A stretch of DNA of 64,000 nt from Clostridiales bacterium Firm_16. Lineage in GTDB: Bacteria > Bacillota > Clostridia > Saccharofermentanales > Saccharofermentanaceae. Under the pieces are notes generated by a model, which saw nothing but the letters and a program-made list of their open reading frames with translations, was not told the origin of the DNA and searched no databases. Shown one piece after another: positions 1-8,938 of the stretch (position 1 is its first letter; each line of letters starts with the position of its first letter). Made by a program: the position numbers and the translations under genes. Location of the stretch: NCBI GenBank assembly GCA_001604185.1, contig LVAV01000022.1, positions 851 to 64,850 on the forward strand, in the 5' to 3' direction.

Positions 1-25
1 ACTTTTCACAGTTTCATCAGACGGT

Positions 26-160
26 TTCTATGTTTGAGTAGAATCCGTCCTACGCCCCAGCTGAAATCATACGACGGATCTTCTGGAAAACATAGAACAG
101 TCCTACTTTTCAAGAAAAAACGTACGACAGAATACGCTTAAACGGATAATCCGTCGTATG
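26..160. repeat. Cluster of nested, mutually exclusive inverted repeats
   Basis: Three inverted pairs are visible: 26-35 with 88-97 (TTCTATGTTT), 43-49 with 73-79 (ATCCGTC), and 68-79 with 149-160 (CATACGACGGAT, 12 bp perfect). The first two nest into one hairpin of about 72 nt. The third uses the same central bases and so excludes it. No gene is convincing in positions 1-355. The segment could be a leader of a gene beyond the window edge, a structured RNA or a degenerate repeat; the sequence does not decide. Confidence 0.55.
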
Positions 161-269
161 CCTACTTGAGCGCCCAGAACAGGACTTCCTTGTATACTAT
201 TTCAAAATGAACGCATCAGCAGAAAGTGGCATGTTTACAAGTTATTCCCAAGTTTTCCGTGAAGAACCG

Positions 270-300
270 AAAAAAGGAACCGTCTTGTGGCGGTTCCTTT
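270..300 (-). terminator. Rho-independent terminator of the serpin gene
   Basis: A 10-bp stem (273-282 with 291-300) and 8-nt loop read on the minus strand are followed by a run of T. It lies about 55 bp past the serpin stop codon. Confidence 0.8.
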
Positions 301-355
301 CAGCTTTGGAGGGAGTGTATGGTATCGCTTCCGCGGGGTTAACGGAAGCATCTTA

Positions 356-1606
356 TCAATTTACAGAGGCAACCGTTCCGAGGAAAACGGGAAGACCCGT
401 ATCCATATCTACGATTGCATAGGCGAAGGGACGATCGCAACGTACATAGCGGACATTTGTCTCCTTCACGGAGAGACTGAGGGTCATATGGATTGCTGTG
501 GCTGCTGCCGCTTTCGTGCCTTCACGGTCGACCTCGATATGGGTCTTATGGATCACTTCCGTGATCGATGCAGAGGATTCAGACATCTTCGAGAAATCCG
601 CACCGCCGGAGAAGGGGGAAAGCATACCCATATCCTGAAGGATTTCCACCATATGCTTGGAATAGTCGCTCTTGAATTCCGGGAAAGATGTGTGAACCTT
701 GTATTTGTTGGTCTGGCTGGTCCAGAGTTCCCAGTAATCTTCAGCAGATAGTTCTGCCATAAATGCATTGATATCTTTTTCCGAATCTGAAGGAAGGATT
801 GCCATAAATCCGTATTTCCCGCCTTCGTATGGCTTGATGAATCCGGCGGCCTTGTCGCTGCTTATGTAGATATTCTCGTTGCTGTGCAGGAAGGTCGTAT
901 CTGTCTCGGTGCCGTCCGTGCCGCAGAATGTCTCTTCGTAAACAGACTCTTCGGCAATTCCGGTTTCCCATTTGCTTTCGAAAGCGATGGCATTGATCAA
1001 GACCATCAGGTCGCTTTTATCATCCAGATCATTGATCAACTGGGGGATCATGCCGTCAGTCTTTTCATTGACCCAGGAATTGATGGTGGATACGGCGTTC
1101 TTGTCGAAAGGCAGCGCTTCCGCCTCTGCGTCAAAATGTTCCTTTACGTAATTGATGTATTCTTCACGGACTGCGGGTGCAAACTTCTGGTTGATCCAGA
1201 TGGAATTGGCGATCTTGAGTTTGTCGCTTCGCAGCGAGCTCATACGATCCAGGGCGAACTGCAATGCTTTTTCGCTGCCGACTCCCGGAACAAGGATGTC
1301 CTGTATGTTTTTCAGTGTATCCCCTTCGGCACCCGCTGCGGCCATTTCCAGTGCCAGAAGCAGGGAGTCCGAAGAGATCATGACATTCGTGCCGTCAGCT
1401 TGTTCGGCACATCTTTTCATGACACCGAATACGAATTCGGAATAGGCGCGACGGAGTTCATCTATCTCGGAACTTACAAGATTGCCGGCCTGCTGATCCT
1501 GCATCGTGATCCAGGATGTTTTGTCTGTGGATTTCTTTCCTGCACATCCGGATGCGGCTGAAATCAGCATGGATAGTGTCAGAAGTGTTGCGATCATTTT
1601 CTTCAT
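356..1606 (-). CDS. Serpin-family protease inhibitor, predicted lipoprotein
   Basis: This 416-residue protein matches the serpin fold in length and motifs. The N-terminus is a lipoprotein signal peptide with the acylated cysteine near residue 21 (AASGC), so the mature protein should sit on the outer face of the membrane. Near the C-terminus the hinge reads REGTKAAAATA, the small-residue run that lets inhibitory serpins insert their loop, and the end (PFAYAIVDMDTGLPVFLG) matches the serpin signature. By hinge counting the P1 residue is around a Ser/Leu-rich stretch, but the loop looks about five residues longer than in alpha-1-antitrypsin, so P1 is uncertain. It is monocistronic, with AAGGAG before the ATG and a terminator behind. 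The target protease is unknown. Confidence 0.9.
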   Translation of the reverse strand: MKKMIATLLTLSMLISAASGCAGKKSTDKTSWITMQDQQAGNLVSSEIDELRRAYSEFVFGVMKRCAEQADGTNVMISSDSLLLALEMAAAGAEGDTLKNIQDILVPGVGSEKALQFALDRMSSLRSDKLKIANSIWINQKFAPAVREEYINYVKEHFDAEAEALPFDKNAVSTINSWVNEKTDGMIPQLINDLDDKSDLMVLINAIAFESKWETGIAEESVYEETFCGTDGTETDTTFLHSNENIYISSDKAAGFIKPYEGGKYGFMAILPSDSEKDINAFMAELSAEDYWELWTSQTNKYKVHTSFPEFKSDYSKHMVEILQDMGMLSPFSGGADFSKMSESSASITEVIHKTHIEVDREGTKAAAATAIHMTLSLSVKETNVRYVRCDRPFAYAIVDMDTGLPVFLGTVASVN

Positions 1607-1736
1607 GTTTTCTTTTTCTCCTTCTTACTCACCAAAGAAGCGAGTCTTCGACCAGCCCCTCGGGTGCTCTGTCTATTAGACGAAACAAGAGGAGGATTCG
1701 TTGCAGAAAAATGAAAAAAAGATTGTGGATTTCTTC

Positions 1737-2786
1737 TCAGCGGTAGGCGCGGATGGCGGAAGCAAAAGCGAGGTTTTCGTATTCTTCCGGTGTGACCAGG
1801 TGCCCAAGAGATGCCGCTTTTTTAGTTACGCCTTTTGGTCGGGAGGACGGGATACGGATCTCGTAACCCAGCATCTGCCAGCGCAGGTGAGAGAAGACGT
1901 GGCGGCTTGGTCCCAGGACACGGATGTCGAAGGAATCTTCGTCCGAAGGATCGATCCCGAGATGATCGGAAAGCCATTGCACGACGTCGTGATGTGAAAG
2001 TGTTCCGGGAAGATCCATTAACTCGAAAAGCCCGGCCAGAAGTCCCTTGTCCGGACGCTTTCTGACCAGGATCTTCTCGCCGATATAGATCTTCAGGATC
2101 GTGTGTTCCTCGATGGGGGTCTCTTTCTTTTCCTTGCGCTGCGGGAATTTCTCGGGCAGGCCAAGAAGCGACGCACTGCAGTCGGCGGCCAGCGGACAGA
2201 TGCTGCATCGAGGGGATTTCGGTGTGCAGACCAGAGATCCCAGATCCATCAGGGCCTCATTGAAGTCGCCGGGATCCTCTTGTGGGATCAGATTTTTTAC
2301 ACGGGAAAAAATCTCGTTATAGGTGCTCTTGTCTGACGGGATCAGCGGCAGGGCATCAAGCCTGCAGAAGATACGGATACAGTTTCCGTCTACGGCGGGG
2401 ACAGGAACGTCGAAAGCCTGGGAAGCGATGGCCCCGGCCATATAAGGCCCGATCCCGGGGATCTCCAGAAGAAGATCCGGAGAAGAGGGAAGGGTACCGT
2501 TGAAGTGGTCACAGACATATCGGGCACCACGCATAAGATTTCTGGCCCGGGAATAATAGCCGAGACCTTCCCAGAGTTTAAACACTTCGTCCTCGGAAGC
2601 AGAGGCGAGGGTCATGGGGTCAGGAAACCTTCTTAGGAAACGTGGATAGTAATCGAGAACAGTTGTCACGCGGGTCTGCTGGAGCATCGCTTCGGAGATC
2701 CAGGTGCCGTAAGGGGTACGTTCTTTCCGCCAGGGAAGATCGCGATGGTTCTCATGGAACCAGGAAAGAAGTGCTTCTACGTCCAT
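1737..2786 (-). CDS. mutY: A/G-specific adenine DNA glycosylase MutY
   Basis: MutY removes adenine mispaired with 8-oxoguanine in base excision repair. The 349-residue protein has the helix-hairpin-helix segment EIPGIGPYMAGAI, the catalytic Glu at about residue 32 (ISEAMLQQTRV), the conserved Asp in AVDGN, and a four-cysteine iron-sulfur motif C-x6-C-x2-C-x5-C. The C-terminal third is the Nudix-like 8-oxoG recognition domain. Its start overlaps the end of the upstream HD-domain gene by 10 bp and has no clear ribosome site, so translation is probably coupled. Length and motifs are normal for the family. Confidence 0.96.
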   Translation of the reverse strand: MDVEALLSWFHENHRDLPWRKERTPYGTWISEAMLQQTRVTTVLDYYPRFLRRFPDPMTLASASEDEVFKLWEGLGYYSRARNLMRGARYVCDHFNGTLPSSPDLLLEIPGIGPYMAGAIASQAFDVPVPAVDGNCIRIFCRLDALPLIPSDKSTYNEIFSRVKNLIPQEDPGDFNEALMDLGSLVCTPKSPRCSICPLAADCSASLLGLPEKFPQRKEKKETPIEEHTILKIYIGEKILVRKRPDKGLLAGLFELMDLPGTLSHHDVVQWLSDHLGIDPSDEDSFDIRVLGPSRHVFSHLRWQMLGYEIRIPSSRPKGVTKKAASLGHLVTPEEYENLAFASAIRAYR

Positions 2787-3310
2787 GGCAGAAGTGCGAT
2801 CAGAACAGAGAAGGCACGTGCGATCTGTGCAAAGACTTTCTTCTGGGAAAGCTTGCGTCCGACTCCGATGAAAAATTCCTTGTTGGCGCAGTGCTTGTCT
2901 GCGAGGGTGACAAGGAGACTTTCTCTGTATTTCGGCGGAACCGGAGTCAACGGGAACATGTGACGCACGATGATATTCTCTTCGATAGGAGTCAGGTCGA
3001 AGTCACGCTTGGCGTTCTCCAGGGCAATGTACGGGTGTGCAAATCCATGAAGTCTGTCCAGCTTGACGGTATGCCAGTCATAGAGGAAATAGTCGTGGAG
3101 CAGAGCCCCGCGGACCAGCTGATCTTTATGGAAACGGAAGGGAAGCCGCATAGCCATGGCAAGCGCAGTGCGGGCCACCATCAGGCTGTGGTCGTAACAG
3201 GTGCATTTCCCATGTTGGGTATACTGGCGTAAAGGCTCAAGTTTACCGCTTTTCAGGACCGGAGCTGCCAAAGTAGAAAATAGGCTGTCGTACTTATACT
3301 GTCGTTTCAA
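2777..3310 (-). CDS. HD-domain phosphohydrolase family protein
   Basis: A protein of about 177 residues with HD-superfamily metal-ligand spacing: a His in the CYDHSLMVA helix, then LLHDYFLYDW, then a third His in RHMFPL. HD proteins are metal-dependent phosphohydrolases; the substrate cannot be told. A TTG at 3325 opens the frame but has no ribosome site. A TTG at 3310 lies seven bases after GGGGAG, so I prefer 3310. The gene is cotranscribed with mutY, which it overlaps by 10 bp. Confidence 0.75.
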   Translation of the reverse strand: MKRQYKYDSLFSTLAAPVLKSGKLEPLRQYTQHGKCTCYDHSLMVARTALAMAMRLPFRFHKDQLVRGALLHDYFLYDWHTVKLDRLHGFAHPYIALENAKRDFDLTPIEENIIVRHMFPLTPVPPKYRESLLVTLADKHCANKEFFIGVGRKLSQKKVFAQIARAFSVLIALLPWT

Positions 3311-3345
3311 AAAGACTCTCCCCAAATTCGAGCATATCTATGATT

Positions 3346-3375
3346 ATTGTAATACAATCTCCAAGGCTTTCGCAA
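3346..3375 (-). promoter_or_regulatory. Sigma-A-type promoter of the HD gene and mutY
   Basis: Read on the minus strand, TTGCGA and TACAAT are separated by 18 bp. The predicted start site is about 30 nt upstream of the HD gene. Confidence 0.6.
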
Positions 3376-3488
3376 CCGGAAGAATGGTCAACTTTCTTTT
3401 AAAATCAGCAATTTGCAAACAGTTTGTGAATATGGTCCAAACCGTGTATTTTTGGACGTATTTTCGTGAAATCAAGGCAACTTGAACA

Positions 3489-3517
3489 TTGACACTTTGC
3501 CCCTAAGAATATAAACT
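3489..3517 (+). promoter_or_regulatory. Promoter of the pentose operon
   Basis: TTGACA (3489-3494) is followed after 17 bp by TAAACT, with an overlapping TATAAA at 15 bp. This predicts a leader of about 160 nt before the transketolase gene. Confidence 0.55.
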
Positions 3518-3552
3518 AAATAGCAAGTGAGCTCGAGCTCTCATTTTTTTCT

Positions 3553-3582
3553 TTTCTTTTCGAAAGCGATTTCGAAAAGAAA
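3553..3582. promoter_or_regulatory. LacI-family operator in the transketolase leader
   Basis: A perfect palindrome with 13-bp arms (3553-3565 and 3570-3582) has the core GAAAGCGATTTC, the GAAA-n-CG-n-TTTC form typical of LacI-family operators and of catabolite-responsive elements. It lies about 30-60 nt after the predicted start site, where a bound repressor would block elongation. The likely binder is the LacI-type regulator at 5748 in the same operon. The palindrome could also fold as an RNA hairpin, but no T run follows, so it is not a terminator. Confidence 0.7.
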
Positions 3583-3682
3583 TCCTTCTCCTCAGAACGA
3601 TGAGGATTCGAGCCGCTTACTCTTGTCTGTATTACGCCGTTTTGGTGTATGCGAAATATAAAGTTTATAGAAGAAGGAGTGT

Positions 3683-5686
3683 ATGGAATCTATGAGTACA
3701 CAAATCGAAACAAATGCAATTTCCGCCATCCGTGTTCTTTCCGCGGATATGATCCAGAAGGCGAATTCTGGTCACCCGGGCCTCCCGCTCGGTGCAGCCG
3801 CGATGGCTTACACGATCTGGGGAAAGGAGATGGCCTTCGACCCGAAGGATCCGAAGTGGATCAACAGGGATCGTTTCGTTCTTTCCGGCGGTCATGGTTC
3901 CGCACTCTATTACTCTCTGCTGCATCTCTTCGGAGTAGGCGGTCTGTCTATCGAAGACCTCAAGCAGTTCAGACAGCTTGATTCCAAGACACCGGGTCAT
4001 CCGGAGTACGGTCATACAGCTGGTATCGATGCTACAACAGGTCCTCTGGGCGCCGGTCTTTCCATGGCTGTCGGTATGGCAGTAGCAGAAGCTCATCTGG
4101 CTGAGACATTCAACAAGCCGGAGTTCCCGGTCATCGACCACTACACATACGTAATGTGCGGTGACGGATGCCTGATGGAAGGTATTTCCGAAGAGGCTCT
4201 GTCTCTTGCAGGTACTCTGGGTCTTGATAAGCTGATCGTTCTTTATGACTCCAACAGCATCAGTATCGAGGGTTCCACCAACATCGCATTCACAGAGAAT
4301 GTAAGAGGCCGTATGGAAGCTTGCGGTTTCCAGACGATCCTGGTTGAAGATGGTAACGATGTAGATGCTATTGCTAAGGCTATCGAGGCTGCTAAGGCTG
4401 AGAAGACCAAGCCTTCCTTCATCGAAGTACGTACGATCATCGGTTACGGCTGCGAAGCAAAGCAGGGTACACCTTCCGCTCACGGTGAGCCGCTGGGTGA
4501 GGAGAATATCGCTAAGATGCGTGAGACACTGGGCTGGCCGTGTGCTGAGTCCTTCGTAGTGCCGCAGGATGTATACGATCACTATGCTGAGCTGGGTGCC
4601 AAGGGTACAGATGCTCACGCAAAGTGGGACGCTCTCTTTGCTGAGTATGCTAAGGCATATCCGGATCTGAAGGCTCTCTGGGACAAGTATTTCTGTGAAG
4701 ATTATTCCGCACTGCTTAACGACGAAGATCTGTGGACAGTAGATGACAAGCCACAGGCTTCCCGTGCTCTGGGTGGTAAGGTCCTCAACAAGCTGGCTGA
4801 CCGTATCCCGAACCTGATCGGTGGTTCCGCTGACCTGGCTCCGTCCAACAAGTCCTACATGAACGGTAAGGGTGATTTCAGCAAGGAAGACCGTGCCGGA
4901 AGAAATATGCACTTTGGTGTTCGTGAGCTGGCTATGGCCGGTATCTCCAATGGTATCCTGCTCCATGGCGGTCTGCGTTCCTACTGCGCAACATTCTTCG
5001 TATTCAGCGATTACACCAAGCCGATGGCTCGTCTGTCCGCTCTCATGAACATCCCGCAGATCTTCATGTTCACACACGATAGTATCGGTGTTGGTGAAGA
5101 CGGTCCGACACATGAGCCGATCGAGCAGCTGACCATGCTCCGTTCTATGCCGAACTTCAATGTATGGCGTCCGTGTGATGCAACCGAGACTGTTGCTTCC
5201 TGGGTAGCAGCTATCTCTTCTGAGAAGACACCGTCTGCTCTGGTACTTTCCAGACAGAACCTCATGCCGCTGACCACTTCCTCTAAGGAAGCGCTCAAGG
5301 GTGCTTATATCGTAGCTAAGGAATCCAAGGATACTCCGGATGTGATCATCCTGGCTTCCGGTTCTGAGGTTGAACTGGGAATCAAGGCGAAGGATGTTCT
5401 GGCCGGCGAAGGTATCGACGCTCGTGTCGTAAGTGTTCCTTGCCTCGATGTATTCCTCGCTCAGGATAAGGCATACCGTGATTCCATCGTACTGCCTTCC
5501 GTAACTGCAAGAGTTGCTGTAGAAGCAGGTTCTTCCTACTCCTGGGGCAAGCTTGTCGGTCTCGACGGTGCTTATATCACCATGGATACCTTCGGTGCCA
5601 GCGGTAAGCCGTCCATGCTCATGGAGAAGTATGGTTTCACAGTTGAGAACGTTGTTAAGGCTTGCAAGGAAGTTGCTTCCAAGTAA
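3683..5686 (+). CDS. tkt: Transketolase
   Basis: Transketolase moves two-carbon ketol units between pentose and hexose phosphates in the cytoplasm, with thiamine diphosphate. At 667 residues it is the full bacterial single-chain form. Visible are the N-terminal NSGHPGLPLGAA segment, the TPP/metal motif GDGCLMEGISEEA, and the pyrimidine-domain region with the GVGEDGPTHEPIEQL motif. ATG 3683 is only 3 nt from AAGGAG while ATG 3692 is 12 nt away, so either may be used; the difference is three residues. As first gene of an operon with a LacI regulator, beta-xylosidase and xylulokinase, this copy is probably a pentose-induced one. Confidence 0.97.
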   Translation: MESMSTQIETNAISAIRVLSADMIQKANSGHPGLPLGAAAMAYTIWGKEMAFDPKDPKWINRDRFVLSGGHGSALYYSLLHLFGVGGLSIEDLKQFRQLDSKTPGHPEYGHTAGIDATTGPLGAGLSMAVGMAVAEAHLAETFNKPEFPVIDHYTYVMCGDGCLMEGISEEALSLAGTLGLDKLIVLYDSNSISIEGSTNIAFTENVRGRMEACGFQTILVEDGNDVDAIAKAIEAAKAEKTKPSFIEVRTIIGYGCEAKQGTPSAHGEPLGEENIAKMRETLGWPCAESFVVPQDVYDHYAELGAKGTDAHAKWDALFAEYAKAYPDLKALWDKYFCEDYSALLNDEDLWTVDDKPQASRALGGKVLNKLADRIPNLIGGSADLAPSNKSYMNGKGDFSKEDRAGRNMHFGVRELAMAGISNGILLHGGLRSYCATFFVFSDYTKPMARLSALMNIPQIFMFTHDSIGVGEDGPTHEPIEQLTMLRSMPNFNVWRPCDATETVASWVAAISSEKTPSALVLSRQNLMPLTTSSKEALKGAYIVAKESKDTPDVIILASGSEVELGIKAKDVLAGEGIDARVVSVPCLDVFLAQDKAYRDSIVLPSVTARVAVEAGSSYSWGKLVGLDGAYITMDTFGASGKPSMLMEKYGFTVENVVKACKEVASK

Positions 5687-5747
5687 GATCCGATACAGTA
5701 GAGCTACTACATAAACCATAAAAAAGAATAAAGACTAAGGAGAGGCT

Positions 5748-6767
5748 ATGGCAACGATCTACGACATAGCGAAGGCCTGCGGGCTTTCACCGGCAACAGT
5801 ATCTAAGGCGTTGTCCAATGCCAGTGATGTCAGTGCAGCGACACGTGAGCGTGTCCGCCGCACGGCACAGGAATTGGATTATGTGCCGAACGCAGGGGCG
5901 CGAGCTCTGAGCCAAAGCCGAACCTGGTCAATCGGAGTATTGTGCCAGGACGCATCACAGATGGGTCTCTGGCATTATCTCTTTGCGCAGGTCATCGAGA
6001 GTTTCAAGGACTACGTGGAACAGCACGGATACGACATCGTATTCATTTCCAACAAAGTCGGAAACCTCGGCCTGTCCTATCTGGGACATTGCCGGTACCG
6101 TCATGTGGACGGAATCTTTATCGTCAATACCGACCATGACCAGAAGGATGCCAAGGAGTTAATAGAGAGCAATCTCCCGAAGATCGCCATCGACTTTGAA
6201 AACGAGAATATCGGTTGCGTCATGACGGATCCGGATAAGAGCATGTCCATGATCTACGAGCATCTTTATGCTCTGGGGCACAGGAATATTGTCTATCTGC
6301 ACGGACAGCGCGGTAAGTTTATTACAGAAGCCAGGATCCGTGCATTGGAGAAGGCCGCGGCCAGGATCGGGGATGAGAAGTCTTCTTTCCGGTTGTTCCC
6401 GTCACATTATTATTCTATTGAGGGCGGTTACGATTCTATGCGTAAACTGCTTCTTGCGACCGCTCAGGATCGACCGACAGCCGTGATCGCCAGTGACGAC
6501 TACTCCGCGATCGGTGTGATCGATGCGATCCGTGATGCAGGACTTTCGGTTCCGGATGATATCTCTGTTGTCGGATTTGACGGTATCGAGATCACACAGC
6601 GTACCAGCCTGAAGCTGACCACGATCCGCCAGGATACGAGAGCCATCGGAGAAGCGGCGGCGAAGAATCTTCTTTCGCAGATCTCTTCCGATCGTGGAAT
6701 CGAGAAGACGATTTTGCTTGAACCACAGTTGATCTTAGGAGAAAGCTGTAAAAATCTGAACAAGTGA
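5748..6767 (+). CDS. LacI-family transcriptional regulator
   Basis: A 339-residue repressor with an N-terminal LacI helix-turn-helix (TIYDIAKACGLSPATVSKAL) and hinge helix (VPNAGARALSQ), followed by a periplasmic-binding-type sugar domain (VVGFDGIEITQ near the end). It lies 61 bp after tkt, with AAGGAG before the ATG, and 9 bp before the GH3 gene. It probably regulates its own operon through the palindrome at 3553-3582; the inducer is likely xylose or a xylo-oligosaccharide, judged from its neighbours only. Confidence 0.93.
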   Translation: MATIYDIAKACGLSPATVSKALSNASDVSAATRERVRRTAQELDYVPNAGARALSQSRTWSIGVLCQDASQMGLWHYLFAQVIESFKDYVEQHGYDIVFISNKVGNLGLSYLGHCRYRHVDGIFIVNTDHDQKDAKELIESNLPKIAIDFENENIGCVMTDPDKSMSMIYEHLYALGHRNIVYLHGQRGKFITEARIRALEKAAARIGDEKSSFRLFPSHYYSIEGGYDSMRKLLLATAQDRPTAVIASDDYSAIGVIDAIRDAGLSVPDDISVVGFDGIEITQRTSLKLTTIRQDTRAIGEAAAKNLLSQISSDRGIEKTILLEPQLILGESCKNLNK

Positions 6768-6776
6768 GGATGATAT

Positions 6777-8873
6777 ATGGAGAAGTATCTTGACCCGAAT
6801 TATTCCTTTCAGGAACGAGCCGAAGATCTGGCGGACCGAATGACTTTCGAAGAACAGGTTCCGCAGTTGAGTTACGGCGCACCGGCCATCGACAGACTGG
6901 GTGTTCCTGCATATAACTGGTGGAACGAAGGCCTGCACGGTGTTGCCCGTTCCGGTACGGCCACCATGTTCCCGCAGGCCATCGGTCTTGCGGCCATGTT
7001 CGATGACCGTCTTCTGAATAAGGTGGCACATATCATCGCGACGGAAGCCCGTGCGAAATATAACGAGTCTTCCAAGCACGGAGACCGTGACATCTATAAG
7101 GGACTGACTTTATGGAGCCCGAACATCAACATCTTCCGTGATCCTCGTTGGGGAAGAGGACACGAGACCTACGGTGAGGATCCGTATCTTACGACCCGAC
7201 TGGGTGTATCCTTCGTTAAGGGTCTTCAGGGTGACGGAAAATATATGCTGGCGGCCGGTTGTGCCAAGCACTTTGCTGCTCATAGCGGACCGGAAGCACT
7301 TCGTCATGAATTCAATACCGTCGCATCTGATAAGGATCTGGGAGAAACGTATCTTCCTGCTTTTGAAGCCTTGATCCGAGAGGCCAAGGTAGAAGGTGTC
7401 ATGGGTGCGTATACCCGTTTGAACGGTGAGCCCACATGTGCCAGCAAATACCTGATGGGTAAGTTAAAGGAGTGGGGCTTTGACGGTTATTTCGTTTCTG
7501 ACTGCTGGGCCATCCGCGATTTCCATGAGAAACACCACGTTACTTCAACAGTTACCGAATCTGCAGCCATGGCCATCAACGCAGGCTGTGATCTTAACTG
7601 TGGTAACACATATATTCATATGCTGGAAGCTGAGCAGGAGGGTCTTGTTTCGAGAGCGACCATCCGTAATGCTGTCGTACGTCTGATGCGTACACGTATG
7701 CGTCTGGGCCTTTTCGAAGAGCATACAGAGATGGATGACATTCCCTACGATGTTGTTGCTTGTGATGAGCATAGAAAAGTATCCCTGGAGTGTGCAGAGA
7801 AATCCATGGTCCTTCTTAAGAACGAGGGCCTGCTGCCGCTTAAGAAAGAGAATATTTCTTCCATCGCCGTCATCGGTCCGAATAGTGACAGTATCGATGC
7901 ATTGCGTGGTAATTACTATGGAACCAGTGTCGGTCCGAAGACCTTCCTGGAAGGTATCCGTGACGAAGCCGGTGATGCGATCCGTGTATACTATGCAGAA
8001 GGTGCACATCTGAGCAAAGACCGGATCGAGTCCTTGGCAAAAGCGGGTGACGGTATTGCCGAGGCCCTGATCCTGGCTGAGCGTTCTGACGTAGTGGTCC
8101 TCTGTGTCGGCCTTGATGCCACACTGGAGGGCGAACAGGGTGATACAGGTAATGCTTTCGATTCTGGCGATAAGAGAGATCTGCTCCTGCCGGAGGGTCA
8201 GCGTGTCCTGGTCGAGAAGGTACTGGAACTGGGTAAGCCGACAGTCGTTGTTCTTTCCGCAGGAAGTTCCATTAATCCTCTTTGCGAGAAAGCAGAAGCA
8301 TTGATCCAGTCTTGGTATCCGGGTGAACTGGGCGGAAAGGCTCTGGCGAATATCCTTTTCGGTAAGATTTCTCCATCCGGTAAACTGCCGGTTACCTTCT
8401 ACGAGACGATCGATAAGGTTCCGGATTTTGCCGATTATTCCATGAAGGGAAGAACCTATCGTTATACGCGTGAGAATATCCTTTATCCCTTCGGTTTCGG
8501 TCTTACTTATTCGAAAGTTGCAGTCACGGATTGCGTTTATGATCCGGACAAGCAGGCTGTCGTTGTGACGGTACAGAACCAGGGTGATGTAGATACAGAA
8601 GATGTGGTTCAGGTATATATCCGTAACACCTCATCCGAATTTGCAGAACCATACCCGAAGCTTTGTGCGTTCCATCGCGTGGCTCTGGCCGCCGGCTCGG
8701 AAGAGAAGATCGAGCTTACCATCGACGATCGTGCTTTCCAGGTAGTCAACGATGCAGGTGAGACCATCACGGACGGCAATCAGTTCGACATCTTTGCCGG
8801 TTGCTCGCAGCCGGATCCGTACAGTGAATCCCTCAGCGGTGTTCCCTGTATCCGCGTTTCTGTTGTAAAATAA
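6777..8873 (+). CDS. Glycoside hydrolase family 3, beta-xylosidase/beta-glucosidase-like
   Basis: A 698-residue retaining exo-glycosidase. The GH3 barrel contains NWWNEGLHGVARSG, KHFAAHSG and the nucleophile Asp242 in YFVSDCWAI. A C-terminal alpha/beta sandwich and fibronectin-like domain follow (from about residue 560, YPFGFGLTYSKV). There is no signal peptide, so it should act in the cytoplasm on imported oligosaccharides. The NEGLHG-type entry motif and the neighbouring xylulokinase favour beta-xylosidase activity; beta-glucosidase or arabinofuranosidase activity is possible. Next to the lacI-type gene in the same operon. Confidence 0.92.
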   Translation: MEKYLDPNYSFQERAEDLADRMTFEEQVPQLSYGAPAIDRLGVPAYNWWNEGLHGVARSGTATMFPQAIGLAAMFDDRLLNKVAHIIATEARAKYNESSKHGDRDIYKGLTLWSPNINIFRDPRWGRGHETYGEDPYLTTRLGVSFVKGLQGDGKYMLAAGCAKHFAAHSGPEALRHEFNTVASDKDLGETYLPAFEALIREAKVEGVMGAYTRLNGEPTCASKYLMGKLKEWGFDGYFVSDCWAIRDFHEKHHVTSTVTESAAMAINAGCDLNCGNTYIHMLEAEQEGLVSRATIRNAVVRLMRTRMRLGLFEEHTEMDDIPYDVVACDEHRKVSLECAEKSMVLLKNEGLLPLKKENISSIAVIGPNSDSIDALRGNYYGTSVGPKTFLEGIRDEAGDAIRVYYAEGAHLSKDRIESLAKAGDGIAEALILAERSDVVVLCVGLDATLEGEQGDTGNAFDSGDKRDLLLPEGQRVLVEKVLELGKPTVVVLSAGSSINPLCEKAEALIQSWYPGELGGKALANILFGKISPSGKLPVTFYETIDKVPDFADYSMKGRTYRYTRENILYPFGFGLTYSKVAVTDCVYDPDKQAVVVTVQNQGDVDTEDVVQVYIRNTSSEFAEPYPKLCAFHRVALAAGSEEKIELTIDDRAFQVVNDAGETITDGNQFDIFAGCSQPDPYSESLSGVPCIRVSVVK

Positions 8874-8938
8874 GTAACGCGACAATTTAGTTAATTTGGG
8901 CTTCGACCCTGAAAATATAAAACAAGGAGACAATAACT

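Noticed and set aside
1-200. CRISPR array
   Set aside because: The short words are inverted and irregular, not direct repeats with uniform spacers.
3553-3582. Rho-independent terminator before tkt
   Set aside because: The T run is on the 5' side of the stem for plus-strand transcription and no gene ends nearby. The core fits a LacI-type operator instead.
3665-5719. A 684-codon open frame antisense to transketolase
   Set aside because: It mirrors tkt almost exactly, has no ribosome site or family resemblance, and is rich in Cys, His and Ser in the manner of a shadow frame caused by biased codon use.
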